DNA of 37,829 nucleotides from an uncultured Bacteroidota bacterium (GTDB taxonomy: Bacteria; Bacteroidota; Bacteroidia; Bacteroidales; P3): NCBI GenBank assembly GCA_902778925.1, contig CACYZN010000011.1:1-37829 (forward strand), in the 5' to 3' direction. Of the stretch, positions 25,627 through 34,319 are shown in pieces; the first letter of the stretch is position 1; every line of letters starts with the position of its first letter. The translations under genes and the position numbers were made by a program. The notes below the pieces were generated by a model. That model worked only from the letters and a program-made list of their open reading frames with translations, ran no database searches and was not told the origin of the DNA.

Positions 25627-26301
25627 CTACAGGGTTTCTAAGAATTTCTTGACAAAACGGAACGAGGTGTCGCACATCGAGCCGAGAAAGTCGACCCACT
25701 GTGTCTGATGGTCGTCGGTGCGGCCGGGGGTGTCGCTGATGACGCGCAGGCTGAGGAAGGGCACCTCGGTCAGGTAGCAGGTCTGGGCTATGGCGGCGCT
25801 CTCCATGTCGCAGGCCAGGCCGTCGACGAAGTTGCGCTTTATGGTGTTCTGCCGCTCGCGGTCGGTGATGAATTGGTCGCCGGTACAGATGAGGCCGGTA
25901 ATCAGCCGCTCGTCCGGGCCGTGCTTGACGGTGAGCGCATGGTCGAGGAGGTGCTGGTCGGCGTCGTAGCGGGCGGGCAACCCCTGCACCTGGCCAAGGG
26001 GGCAGACGCCTCCAGAGGAGATGCCTCCACAGTCTACATCATGGTAGACACACTGGGTGGCTGCCAGAATGTCGCCTATTCTCATCTGTGGGTCGATACC
26101 GCCGGCCAGGCCGGTGCTGAGGATGGCATCGGGGTGGTGCTCCTGGATGAGGCGCATGGTACCCACGGCGGCATTCACCTTGCCGATGCCGCACTGCCAA
26201 AGCACTATCTCGTTATCTCCCAAGCGGCCGCGGTCGCCTCCTATGGCATCGTGCATCTGCCGATACTCGATGTCCATCGCTATAATAACTCCTATCTTCA
26301 T
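25627..26301 (-). CDS. mtnN: 5'-methylthioadenosine/S-adenosylhomocysteine nucleosidase
   Basis: The enzyme removes adenine from SAH and MTA, yielding S-ribosylhomocysteine for LuxS. The 224-residue sequence shows MKIGVIIAMDIEY at the N-terminus, GIGKVNAA, STGLAGGID, ICTGDQFI, the substrate-binding CDMESAAIAQ (Met-Glu ribose contacts) and RVISDTPG with the catalytic Asp. The length is normal. It is the first gene of the mtnN-luxS operon. The -7 box TATCTTTG lies 40 nt upstream at 26342-26349. Confidence 0.97.
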   Translation of the reverse strand: MKIGVIIAMDIEYRQMHDAIGGDRGRLGDNEIVLWQCGIGKVNAAVGTMRLIQEHHPDAILSTGLAGGIDPQMRIGDILAATQCVYHDVDCGGISSGGVCPLGQVQGLPARYDADQHLLDHALTVKHGPDERLITGLICTGDQFITDRERQNTIKRNFVDGLACDMESAAIAQTCYLTEVPFLSLRVISDTPGRTDDHQTQWVDFLGSMCDTSFRFVKKFLETL

Positions 26302-26341
26302 GTCTTGCTTGTTTCTATATTTGTTTCTGTCTTTTACCGTG

Positions 26342-26349
26342 CAAAGATA
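26342..26349 (-). promoter_or_regulatory. -7 box for mtnN-luxS
   Basis: TATCTTTG on the minus strand. No good TTTG partner is visible at the usual distance, so the promoter may be weaker or regulated. Confidence 0.55.
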
Positions 26350-26436
26350 GTACTTTTTTCGCTAATGGACGCTTTGGACATAATATTTTTATTTAACAAG
26401 CGTTATGATAAGCAATTACAATAACAGTCAACTACT

Positions 26437-27672
26437 ATGAAACGCTGGTTTAGAGTATTTATCATATCGGTTTTTGCCATAGCCGCAGTGAGTCTGGTGC
26501 TGATACAGTTTGTACAGACCCGCCGCACCTTCTCCATAAGCGACAACATGTTCAACGTGAGTGTGAGCAACGCCATGGACGAAGCCATACAGCAGCTGAA
26601 CGGCGAGATGAACAACGCGACGGCCCACTCGACACCGGCGTTCAACTACCAGGATCTGGACTCCATCATCTACGAGTCGCTGCTCATCAACGGCATAGAC
26701 CTGCACCCCACGGTGGGGCTGTACGACGGCTCGCAAGGCTCGTTCCTCTACAGCACCGACCCCAACCGAGAAGACGAACTGGAGCTCTCGCCCTACCGCT
26801 ATAGCTTCCAACCGGCCGGGGTGGTGTCGGCCAACAAATATTTCATCATACTCGGGTTCCCAAAAGCTGAACTATTCCTGCAACACAACACCGACATCTA
26901 TGTGTACATGACGCTGTTCCTGATTGTCGTCATTGCCACCATGTTCTTCATCTCGCTACGCACCATTTCCAACCAGCGCAAGCTGGACCAGATGAAGAGC
27001 GAGTTCATAAACAACATGACGCACGAAATCAAGACGCCCATCTCCACCATAGGACTGGCATGCGAAATGCTGCGCGACGACACAGTGTCGCAAGACGCCG
27101 AGTCGCGAGCCAACTTCATAGGCATCATCGCCGACGAGAACCAACGCATGCGGGTACTGGTGGAAACGATACTGCAGAGTGCCAAGATGAGCAACAAGAA
27201 CTTCAGCATCAACCCCAAGCCCATCGACATCAACAAGATTGTGGAGCATGTGATGCAGAGTTTCAAGCTCACCATCAACAACCGCAACGGCCGTATAGAC
27301 ACCATCCTCAATGCCGAGCCGCCCACCATCGTGGCCGACGAGCTACACATCACAAACCTGCTATACAACCTGGTAGACAACGGCATCAAGTACTCCACAA
27401 ACGAACCCCATATCGTCATCGAAACCGAGCGGCAGAACGGTCGTTTCATACTGCGGGTGAAGGACCACGGCATAGGTATCTCGAAAGCCGACCAACGGCA
27501 CGTCTTCGAGAAGTTCTACCGCGTGTCTACAGGAAATGTCCACAACGTAAAGGGATTTGGCATAGGCCTGAACTATGTGGCACAGGTCGTGCGGCTACAC
27601 CACGGCGAGATTAAGCTCGACAGTGAGCAAGGTGCCGGCTCGACATTCACCATCAGTCTACCATTGGACTAG
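26437..27672 (+). CDS. Membrane sensor histidine kinase, RprX-like, without adjacent regulator
   Basis: The 411-residue kinase has two transmembrane segments (about 7-26 and 152-172) enclosing a periplasmic sensor domain of about 125 residues. A dimerisation domain follows with H-box NNMTHEIKTPIS (phosphorylated His196), then a HATPase domain with the N box (NLVDNGIKYS), DHGIGIS, and G2-like GFGIGLNYV. The layout resembles RprX of Bacteroides. Its signal is unknown. No response regulator gene is adjacent: luxS-mtnN lies upstream on the other strand and a protease gene follows convergently. ATG 26437 gives a standard N-terminal anchor. Confidence 0.95.
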   Translation: MKRWFRVFIISVFAIAAVSLVLIQFVQTRRTFSISDNMFNVSVSNAMDEAIQQLNGEMNNATAHSTPAFNYQDLDSIIYESLLINGIDLHPTVGLYDGSQGSFLYSTDPNREDELELSPYRYSFQPAGVVSANKYFIILGFPKAELFLQHNTDIYVYMTLFLIVVIATMFFISLRTISNQRKLDQMKSEFINNMTHEIKTPISTIGLACEMLRDDTVSQDAESRANFIGIIADENQRMRVLVETILQSAKMSNKNFSINPKPIDINKIVEHVMQSFKLTINNRNGRIDTILNAEPPTIVADELHITNLLYNLVDNGIKYSTNEPHIVIETERQNGRFILRVKDHGIGISKADQRHVFEKFYRVSTGNVHNVKGFGIGLNYVAQVVRLHHGEIKLDSEQGAGSTFTISLPLD

Positions 27673-27731
27673 CCATAAAGAAAGCCCCCTGCTGCCTTGC
27701 AACAGGGAGCTTATTGTTTTGGGTTGTCTTG

Positions 27732-29261
27732 CTACTGGACTATGAACTTGCCAGCAGCACCGTTGATGCGGTAGACATAGATGCCGGCAGGCAGGTTGTT
27801 CACCTTCACCTCGACGCGGCCATTACCGGCCTCAAGCTTGCGGGTCTCAACCACCTTGCCGTCGACACTCATTATCGTCATCTCGGTTGCATTGTCGATT
27901 CTATAGGGCAGCACGACACTGTAGGTGGCAGGGTTGGGATAAGCCGGCAAAAGCTCCGCTCCCTCGACATTGTCGATACCCTCGATGGTGCTGATGTTGA
28001 AGTCGACCGAATCCTGCGGAGGCACCATACCGGTGATATGCTCCTGCAGTAACTTAAAGTTGTAGCCCTGGCTAGGGATGTACATATTATTGGCAAGCAA
28101 ACGGTACCAGCCATTGCCAACGCCACCCCAACCCCAGTTCATATAGTACAGCGAGTCGTTATTCTCCTGATAGCCGCAGCATATCCAAGCATGTCCGCCG
28201 GCATCGCGGCCACTACCCGACGACGACTGACCTCCCATGTAAACAGGACGGTTGCGGCGCAGGTCTTGGCGCAGTTTCTTGAAGAAGGTGGTCTCGGTTA
28301 CAGCACCATTGTACGGGGGATAATTAAGATACTGGGCGTATTGTCCGGTGAACGATGCACGACGATAGGTCATGACGCCTTTCTTATATTTGAAGTAGCG
28401 CCGCATGGCATCGGGCACATCCTGCGAGAGGGCACCGCTACCTTGAGGTCTGTATTTCATCTCAACAGCGACACCGAGCATATAGCCAAGCTTCGACACC
28501 TCACGGCGCTTTGCGATTGGCGTATTAAGTGAGAGGTTGTTCGGCATCATGGAATAGTCGAACGATACAGTATCGTAATCCACGCTGAACTCATGGGTAA
28601 CATTGTTGATTGTATCTTCGAACGAATACGACTTAACGCCGGTAGGCTGCACCGGGTAGGTGTAATAATGGCATATCTGGGCCAATGCTGTAGCGACACA
28701 TCCAACAGGGCAATACTTGTAGTTCACCACTGGGCTGTACATATTGTAATCCCTACCATAGTCGCCGCCCTGATCCCAGGTCTCGTTCATCAGGATTACG
28801 ACCTCGTCGTCATCCTTTGCACTAGGTATCTCTTTTCCATTGAGCAGGGCGTCCCATTCCGAAAGGTCGGCGAACTTGCCGTTGTCGTTATTCTGTATCA
28901 TGGAGACAAACTCGGCATAGTCGTTCATAAAATAGACCATCGGGGTCGGAATCAAGGACTCCTCAATGCTTCCGCAGCCGGAATATGCAGCCACAGCACT
29001 TGTGGCGGTCGTGCCGCCAACCAATACCCATCCCGAGCGTCCCACGTTGAACAGGTAGCATGCCGGAATACCAAGGGTGGGGTTGTCCACCTTGCAAACC
29101 AAGGTCAACGACGAAGCATCGACATTTCCGACGTTGGTATTATAGCGCATGAACCATGCACCCGCCGTTTTAGCCATCTCTTCTGTCACATTACGGCTGT
29201 AAGCAGTGCCGGCCATAAGGGTAAAAGTGAGGACTAACAATAAGGAAACTAACTTTTTCAT
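27732..29261 (-). CDS. C10 family cysteine protease (streptopain/interpain-like) with type IX secretion tail
   Basis: The 509-residue secreted protease belongs to family C10, which includes streptococcal SpeB, Prevotella interpain A and Porphyromonas PrtT. It has a signal peptide (residues 1-22), a propeptide (about 23-150) and a catalytic domain with nucleophile Cys188 (CPVGCVATALAQ), His357 (GGHAWICCGY) and the MNWGWGG motif. A C-terminal sorting domain starts near LLPAYPNPAT and ends GIYVYRINGAAGKFIVQ, typical of type IX secretion cargo. All catalytic residues are intact, so it should be active after propeptide removal. It has its own promoter (29301-29334) and is a candidate nutrient-acquisition or virulence enzyme. 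Confidence 0.95.
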   Translation of the reverse strand: MKKLVSLLLVLTFTLMAGTAYSRNVTEEMAKTAGAWFMRYNTNVGNVDASSLTLVCKVDNPTLGIPACYLFNVGRSGWVLVGGTTATSAVAAYSGCGSIEESLIPTPMVYFMNDYAEFVSMIQNNDNGKFADLSEWDALLNGKEIPSAKDDDEVVILMNETWDQGGDYGRDYNMYSPVVNYKYCPVGCVATALAQICHYYTYPVQPTGVKSYSFEDTINNVTHEFSVDYDTVSFDYSMMPNNLSLNTPIAKRREVSKLGYMLGVAVEMKYRPQGSGALSQDVPDAMRRYFKYKKGVMTYRRASFTGQYAQYLNYPPYNGAVTETTFFKKLRQDLRRNRPVYMGGQSSSGSGRDAGGHAWICCGYQENNDSLYYMNWGWGGVGNGWYRLLANNMYIPSQGYNFKLLQEHITGMVPPQDSVDFNISTIEGIDNVEGAELLPAYPNPATYSVVLPYRIDNATEMTIMSVDGKVVETRKLEAGNGRVEVKVNNLPAGIYVYRINGAAGKFIVQ

Positions 29262-29300
29262 CTTGTCATTATCATTTGTTTCTGTTTATTTTTCGCGCTG

Positions 29301-29334
29301 CAAAGATACACCTTTTTCCCAATATACAGACAAA
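29301..29334 (-). promoter_or_regulatory. Promoter of the C10 protease gene
   Basis: Complement strand TTTG (29331-29334), 22 bases, TATCTTTG (29301-29308). Confidence 0.65.
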
Positions 29335-29397
29335 AAAATGTGCCTTGCAACTACTGTTTTGTACCATTTCGCCATAACTTATTGCGAAATAGAAACA

Positions 29398-29429
29398 AAA
29401 AAGGCCGTGACAACAGTCACAGCCTTTTT
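29398..29429 (-). terminator. Terminator of the rpsF-rpsR-rplI operon
   Basis: Stem AAAAAGGCCGTGAC/GTCACAGCCTTTTT with one internal mismatch and a 4-nt loop, 20 nt after the rplI stop. The A/T flanks make it potentially bidirectional. Confidence 0.85.
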
Positions 29430-29449
29430 CCTTTAATTGCCCGATTGGT

Positions 29450-29893
29450 TTATTCGGCAACAACTTCGAGGTTCAGCTCAGCTTTGATGTCTTTGTAGAC
29501 GTTCACCTTGGCAGTGTAGTTGCCGACGGTCTTGATGGCGTCGACGACGATGCTCTTGCGGTCCACGTCGTAGTTGTGCTGTTCCTTCAGGGCTTCGGCA
29601 ATCATGATGTTGTTGATACCGCCGAAGAGCTGACCATTCTCGCCAACCTTGACGATAAGTTTCACCACCTTGCCGTTGAGGGCAGCCTGCTGGGTCTCGG
29701 CGTTCTTGCGCATAGCCTCTTCCTTGTGGGCGCGCTGACGCAGGTTCTCAGCATGTATCTTCTTGTTTACCGGGGTGGCAATAATTGCCATACCTTTGGG
29801 AAGAAGATAGTTGTTGGCATAGCCATTCTTCACATTGACGATTTCGTCCTTGTAGCCAAGGTTGGCCACGTCTTGCTTAAGTATGATTTCCAT
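29450..29893 (-). CDS. rplI: 50S ribosomal protein L9
   Basis: The 147-residue protein has the L9 N-terminal domain MEIILKQDVANLGYKDEIVNVKNGYANNYL-type signature (residues 1-30; first part MEIILKQDVANLG), a long charged connecting helix and a C-terminal RNA-binding domain. It is the last gene of the rpsF-rpsR-rplI operon, 18 nt after rpsR. Confidence 0.97.
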   Translation of the reverse strand: MEIILKQDVANLGYKDEIVNVKNGYANNYLLPKGMAIIATPVNKKIHAENLRQRAHKEEAMRKNAETQQAALNGKVVKLIVKVGENGQLFGGINNIMIAEALKEQHNYDVDRKSIVVDAIKTVGNYTAKVNVYKDIKAELNLEVVAE

Positions 29894-29911
29894 CTATCTA
29901 TCCTCCTTTAT

Positions 29912-30178
29912 TTATTTAAGACAATCGGCCACGTAGGGCATCAGGGCGATATGGCGGGCGCGCTTGATGGCCTGGGCCACCTTCTTCTGGTACTTGTTCG
30001 AGGTGCCGGTGATACGGCGGGGCAGTATCTTACCCTGCTCGTTGACGAACTTCAGCAGGAAGTCGGCGTCTTTATAATCTATATATTTTATACCGAGCTT
30101 TTTGAAACGGCAGTATTTCTTGCGCTGCGTCTCGACTGCAATCGGGGTCAGGTATTTGATTTCACTTTCGTTAGCCAT
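29912..30178 (-). CDS. rpsR: 30S ribosomal protein S18
   Basis: The 88-residue protein has the S18 signature [20 protein letters not shown] and the basic [20 protein letters not shown]18 pairs with S6 on the platform of the small subunit, and the genes are adjacent here (28-nt gap). The single cysteine near the start (KYCRF) is the zinc-independent form. Confidence 0.97.
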   Translation of the reverse strand: MANESEIKYLTPIAVETQRKKYCRFKKLGIKYIDYKDADFLLKFVNEQGKILPRRITGTSNKYQKKVAQAIKRARHIALMPYVADCLK

Positions 30179-30206
30179 AGTACTGTTTCTTTACGTTGTT
30201 AAACAC

Positions 30207-30578
30207 TTATGCCTCTTTCACTTCGGTGGCAGGAGCTTCGGCAGCGGCCTTCTTGGCGTTGCGCTTCTTCTCGTTGTAGGCCACAGCGTGCTTGTCAAGG
30301 CTGACTGTCAGGAAGCGGAGCAGACGCTCGTCGCGCTTGTAGGCGATCTCGAGGTCGTTGATGACGCTACCTTCGGCCTTGAACTCTATAAGATAATAGA
30401 AGCCGGTGGTCTTTTTGCGGATTGGGTAGGCCAGCTTGCGCATACCCCAGTTGTTCTCGTACACAATTTCTGCGCCCTTCGAGGTGAGCAGGTCGGTGTA
30501 CTTCTTTACCGTTTCCTTCATCTGTTCTTCAGACAAAACGGGAGTTGCAATGAAAACGGTTTCGTACTGTTTTACCAT
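30207..30578 (-). CDS. rpsF: 30S ribosomal protein S6
   Basis: The 123-residue protein shows the S6 fold pattern QYETVFIATPVLSEEQ and NNWGMRKLAYPIRKKTTGFY, with an Ala/Lys/Glu-rich C-terminal tail. It is the first gene of the operon. No TAnnTTTG promoter is visible between it and the upstream tRNA-Thr, only that operon's terminator-like hairpin, so it may depend on read-through or an unrecognised promoter. I do not see the CCG-containing S6:S18 leader motif. Confidence 0.97.
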   Translation of the reverse strand: MVKQYETVFIATPVLSEEQMKETVKKYTDLLTSKGAEIVYENNWGMRKLAYPIRKKTTGFYYLIEFKAEGSVINDLEIAYKRDERLLRFLTVSLDKHAVAYNEKKRNAKKAAAEAPATEVKEA

Positions 30579-30604
30579 TACTTGTTTTTGTTTTGATTGA
30601 TTAA

Positions 30605-30638
30605 TAATAAAAAAAGCAGAACACCATGTTCTGCTTTT
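30605..30638 (-). terminator. Terminator-like hairpin between tRNA-Thr and rpsF
   Basis: A perfect 12-bp stem AAAAGCAGAACA/TGTTCTGCTTTT with loop CCA (30612-30638), with further A on the left (U-run on the minus strand). It may attenuate rather than end transcription into rpsF. Confidence 0.8.
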
Positions 30639-30651
30639 CGTTCTTTCTTTG

Positions 30652-30724
<73 letters not shown>

Positions 30725-30785
30725 GGTCGTGTGCGAGCTTGTCGAGCAAACCAACGCACCACTGGCGGTTTCGGCGGTTCTGTAG

Positions 30786-30859
30786 TCGGGGTGAGAAGAC
30801 TCGAACTTCCGGCCTCCACGTCCCGAACGTGGCGCGCTAGCCAACTGCGCTACACCCCG
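30786..30859 (-). tRNA. tRNA-Pro (CGG)
   Basis: Acceptor CGGGGTG/CACCCCG beginning with C1 as usual for tRNA-Pro, anticodon stem CCACG/CGTGG with loop TTCGGGA giving CGG. CCA is not encoded. Confidence 0.95.
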
Positions 30860-30865
30860 CGATAG

Positions 30866-30919
30866 TGTCCTGGCAGGGATTCGAAGAGTCAATTGCTCTA
30901 CCAGCTGAGCTACCAAGAC
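30866..30919 (-). pseudogene. Broken tRNA, probably tRNA-Lys (CTT), 19-nt internal deletion
   Basis: The 54-nt sequence has an intact acceptor stem (GTCTTGG/CCAGGAC with A73), intact D arm (TAGCTCAGCTGGTAGAGC) and the 5' half of an anticodon stem and loop (ATTGACTCTT). It then jumps directly to the T-loop and 3' T stem (CGAATCCCTG). The 3' half of the anticodon arm, the variable loop and the 5' T stem are missing, so no cloverleaf can form. The residual loop CTCTT points to anticodon CTT (Lys). Confidence 0.8.
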
Positions 30920-31033
30920 ATTTTTCTCTTTCGCTTGTGTTCCGGCAACTTCATCGGCCATCCCTCAGGACAGCGTTGAACATGGACTTTGATGTTGCCA
31001 ACATCATTTCAAACTACTCTCTCTTTTGTTTTG

Positions 31034-31106
<73 letters not shown>

Positions 31107-31116
31107 GTTGCCTTAG

Positions 31117-31199
31117 TACTCCGGGTGGGACTTGAACCCACACGCCCTTGCGGGCAAGGGATTTTAAGTCCCTCGTGTCTACCATTCCACCACCAGAGC
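31117..31199 (-). tRNA. tRNA-Leu (TAA)
   Basis: A class II tRNA with a long variable arm (TGCCCGCAAGGGCG). Acceptor GCTCTGG/CCGGAGT, A73; anticodon loop TTAAAAT giving TAA. It lies between the two tRNA-Gly copies. Confidence 0.95.
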
Positions 31200-31226
31200 C
31201 TCTCTCTCTGATTTAGGAGTCTTTTG

Positions 31227-31299
<73 letters not shown>

Positions 31300-31336
31300 A
31301 TCACGGACGCTTCCTTTTTTCTCTCGAAAGCGGGTG

Positions 31337-31367
31337 CAAAAGTACAAACATTTTTGAAACTGACAAA
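31337..31367 (-). promoter_or_regulatory. Promoter of the tRNA operon
   Basis: Complement strand TTTG (31364-31367), 19 bases, TACTTTTG (31337-31344). It lies 8 nt after the mutS stop. Confidence 0.85.
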
Positions 31368-31375
31368 ATATTTTT

Positions 31376-34018
31376 TCACTTTTGCGAAACAATTTTCTTT
31401 ATCTCGTTGAGCTTCAGCAGCGCCTCGAGCGGCGTAAGTGTGTCTATATCAATATCGAGCAGCTTATCTTTTATCTCCAATAGCGTCGGGTCGTCGAGCT
31501 GTATAAAACTGAGTTGGTAGCCACCCGGCGCGCCCTCTTTTTTGTCCTCGGCGGACTGTTTTTTCGGTTTTTTGCCCCCCTCGACTGTTGTACTCCCATC
31601 GTTTTTTGCTTCAAGTTGCTGTAGCATAACGTCGGCCCTGTTCACCACCTGTGGTGGCATGCCTGCCAGACGGGCCACATGTATGCCGAAGCTGTGCTCG
31701 CTGCCTCCGGGCACCAGCTTGCGCAGGAAGATGACGCGGCCGTCGATCTCCTTCACACTGACGTGGTAGTTCTTGATGCGCTCGTACTGGCTTTCCATGT
31801 CTATCAGCTCGTGATAGTGGGTGGCGAACATCACCTTGGGACGGGCCTTGCCGTTGCTGTGCAGGTATTCGGTGATGGCCCAGGCGATGGATATGCCGTC
31901 GTAGGTCGATGTGCCGCGTCCTATCTCGTCGAGCAGCACCAGGCTGCGGTCGCTCACGTTGTTCAGAATGCTGGCGGTCTCGTTCATCTCGACCATGAAG
32001 GTCGACTCGCCGCTGCTGATGTTGTCGCTGGCGCCGACACGGGTGAACACCTTGTCGACGATGCCTATCGTGGCTTTCTGGGCCGGACAGTAGCAGCCCA
32101 TCTGCGCCATGAGCACTATCAGGGCCGTCTGCCGAAGCAGGGCCGACTTACCGCTCATGTTGGGGCCGGTGATGATCATTATCTGCTGTTCCTTGCTGTC
32201 GAGCGTCACGCTGTTGCTCACATACTGCTCGCCGGCTGCCATCTGGGTCTCTATCACGGGGTGACGACCTTCCACAATCTCTATGCGGTCACTCTCGTCG
32301 AGCTGCGGCCTGCAGTAGTTGCCGGCCAGAGCGGTCTCGGCAAAGCTGTTCAGACAGTCGAGGTTGGCCACCAGCTGTGCGTCGTACTGTATCGGTTGCA
32401 CATACTCGGTCACCGCAGCGGCGAGCTGCACAAACAGCTGCTGCTCGAGGGCCAGTATCTTCTCCTCGGCGCCCAGTATCTGGTCTTCGTATTCCTTCAG
32501 CTCGGGGGTGATGTAGCGCTCGGCATTGGTCAGGGTCTGCTTCCTGGTCCAGTTGTCAGGCACCTTGTCCTTGTGGGTGTTGTAGACTTCGAAGTAGTAG
32601 CCGAATATGTTGTTGAAACCTATCTTGAGCGACGGTATGCCAGTGTGTTCGCTCTCCTGGCGTTGCAGGTTGGTCAGGTATTCCTTGCCCGAGCCTGCCA
32701 TGGAGCGCAGGCGGTCCAGCTCGTCGTCCACCCCGCTGGCTATCACGCCGCCTTTCTCGACCTTGGCGGGCGGTTCCGGCACCACCTCGCGGCCTATGCG
32801 TTCGCCGAGCAGGGTGCACGGGTTCAGTTGCTCGGCCATACGTGCCAGGGCATCGCTGCCGCTGTCCGAGCAAATACGCTTCACCTCGCCCACGGCCTCG
32901 AGCGAGCGCTTCAGCTGTCGCATCTCGCGCGGGCTGATGCGACCCACGGCCGCCTTGGTGATGAGGCGTTCCAGGTCGCCTATGGCCTTCACCTGGGCCG
33001 CCAGCGCCTGCCTCAGGTCGCCGTCGCGCACCAACACGTCCACCACGTTCAGTCTCTCTTCTATCGGAGCCACCTCTTTCAGCGGCATCAGTATCCAGCG
33101 GCGCATCAGACGGCTGCCCATGGGCGTCAGCGTGCGGTCCACCACGCCGAGCAGCGTGCAGGCGTTGTCGTTGGCCGACGCCACCAGCTCGAGGTTGCGC
33201 ACAGTGAAGCGGTCGAGCCACACGTAGCGGTCCCGCTCCACGCGGCTCAGCCGGGTTATGTTCTGCGTGCGGTCGTGCTGCGTGTCCTGCAGGTAGTACA
33301 GTGCCGCCCCGGCGGCTATGATGCCCATGTCCAGATCCTCGACGCCGAAGCCTTTCAGGCTCGTGGTACCGAACTGCCGTTGCAGCAGCTCGCGCGCAAA
33401 GTCGGGTGCGAAGACCCAGTCGTCGAAGGTGTTGCAGTAGTAGCGCTCCGAGAAGTGCTCCTGGAACCAGCGCTGCTTCTTGCGTTGCAGCACCACCTCC
33501 GAGGGCTTGAAGCTCGACAGCAGTTTGTCGATATAGGCCAGGTCGCCCTGCGCCACGTAGAACTCGCCGGTCGACACATCGAGGAAGCTCACCCCGTGCA
33601 CCTTGTCGGTCAGATGCAGGCCGCACAGGAAGTTGTTCTCCTTCACCTCTAGCACCATGTCGTTGTAGGCCACGCCGGGCGACACCAGCTCGGTGATGCC
33701 GCGCTTCACCAGCCCCTTGGCCGTCTTGGGGTCTTCCAGCTGCTCGCAGATGGCCACCCGCAGACCGGCCTTGACCAGCCGCGGCAGATACTGCTCCAGC
33801 GCGTGATGGGGCACACCGGCCAGGTCGGTATACTCGCCGCCGCCGGCCATCTTGCGCGTCAGCGTGAGGCCCAGCACCCGCGACGCCGTACGCGCGTCTT
33901 CGCCAAAGGTCTCGTAGAAGTCGCCCACACGGAACAGCAGCACCGCGTCGGGAAACTTCTTCTTCAACTCGGCATGCTGCCGCATCAGCGGCGACTCGCT
34001 ATCGTTCTTCTTGGCCAT
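31376..34018 (-). CDS. mutS: DNA mismatch repair protein MutS
   Basis: MutS binds mismatches and recruits MutL in an ATP-dependent way. The 880-residue protein has the N-terminal mismatch-recognition domain with GDFYETFGEDA (the Phe-x-Glu wedge), connector and lever domains, and the ABC-type ATPase with Walker A TGPNMSGKSALLRQ, signature SSGESTFMVEM, Walker B LLDEIGRGTSTYDG and the ATHYHEL loop. The C-terminal part carries a Lys/Glu-rich linker and a short dimer/tetramer segment. ATG 34018 (MAKKNDSES) was chosen because the promoter box at 34052-34059 would lie inside a longer frame starting at 34084. Confidence 0.97.
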   Translation of the reverse strand: MAKKNDSESPLMRQHAELKKKFPDAVLLFRVGDFYETFGEDARTASRVLGLTLTRKMAGGGEYTDLAGVPHHALEQYLPRLVKAGLRVAICEQLEDPKTAKGLVKRGITELVSPGVAYNDMVLEVKENNFLCGLHLTDKVHGVSFLDVSTGEFYVAQGDLAYIDKLLSSFKPSEVVLQRKKQRWFQEHFSERYYCNTFDDWVFAPDFARELLQRQFGTTSLKGFGVEDLDMGIIAAGAALYYLQDTQHDRTQNITRLSRVERDRYVWLDRFTVRNLELVASANDNACTLLGVVDRTLTPMGSRLMRRWILMPLKEVAPIEERLNVVDVLVRDGDLRQALAAQVKAIGDLERLITKAAVGRISPREMRQLKRSLEAVGEVKRICSDSGSDALARMAEQLNPCTLLGERIGREVVPEPPAKVEKGGVIASGVDDELDRLRSMAGSGKEYLTNLQRQESEHTGIPSLKIGFNNIFGYYFEVYNTHKDKVPDNWTRKQTLTNAERYITPELKEYEDQILGAEEKILALEQQLFVQLAAAVTEYVQPIQYDAQLVANLDCLNSFAETALAGNYCRPQLDESDRIEIVEGRHPVIETQMAAGEQYVSNSVTLDSKEQQIMIITGPNMSGKSALLRQTALIVLMAQMGCYCPAQKATIGIVDKVFTRVGASDNISSGESTFMVEMNETASILNNVSDRSLVLLDEIGRGTSTYDGISIAWAITEYLHSNGKARPKVMFATHYHELIDMESQYERIKNYHVSVKEIDGRVIFLRKLVPGGSEHSFGIHVARLAGMPPQVVNRADVMLQQLEAKNDGSTTVEGGKKPKKQSAEDKKEGAPGGYQLSFIQLDDPTLLEIKDKLLDIDIDTLTPLEALLKLNEIKKIVSQK

Positions 34019-34051
34019 CCTGTGCTGCAAACTAGGTTCAGAAACGGAATG

Positions 34052-34085
34052 CAAAAGTACACAAAAATCCTCAACCGCCGCCAAA
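34052..34085 (-). promoter_or_regulatory. Promoter of mutS
   Basis: Complement strand TACTTTTG (34052-34059); TTTG partner at 34082-34085 with 22-base spacing. Spacing is longer than ideal. Confidence 0.6.
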
Positions 34086-34273
34086 AAAGTTACGCCCCCA
34101 AAAGTAAAAAGTTAAAAGCCAAAGCACAAGCCCCCTTTCAATTTCCAATTCTCAATTATCACCACCCCACCCCTGCTCTCACCTTTCACCGTTACGATGA
34201 ATTTCGAACTTAGCCTTTCACTTCCCTTCGCCACCTCTCACTCCCTTTCACTCCCTAAACTTTCCCCTTTCAC

Positions 34274-34308
34274 CTCTCCACTCTCCACTCTCCACTCTCC
34301 ACTCTCCA
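34274..34308. repeat. Five-copy 7-bp tandem repeat CTCTCCA
   Basis: Five perfect copies of CTCTCCA in the pyrimidine tract just before palindrome copy D. Confidence 0.95.
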
Positions 34309-34319
34309 CTCCGAGCCAT

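Noticed and set aside
30579-30651. S6:S18 ribosomal leader motif before rpsF
   Set aside because: The only hairpin is a perfect A/T-flanked terminator-like stem without the CCG bulge expected of that motif.
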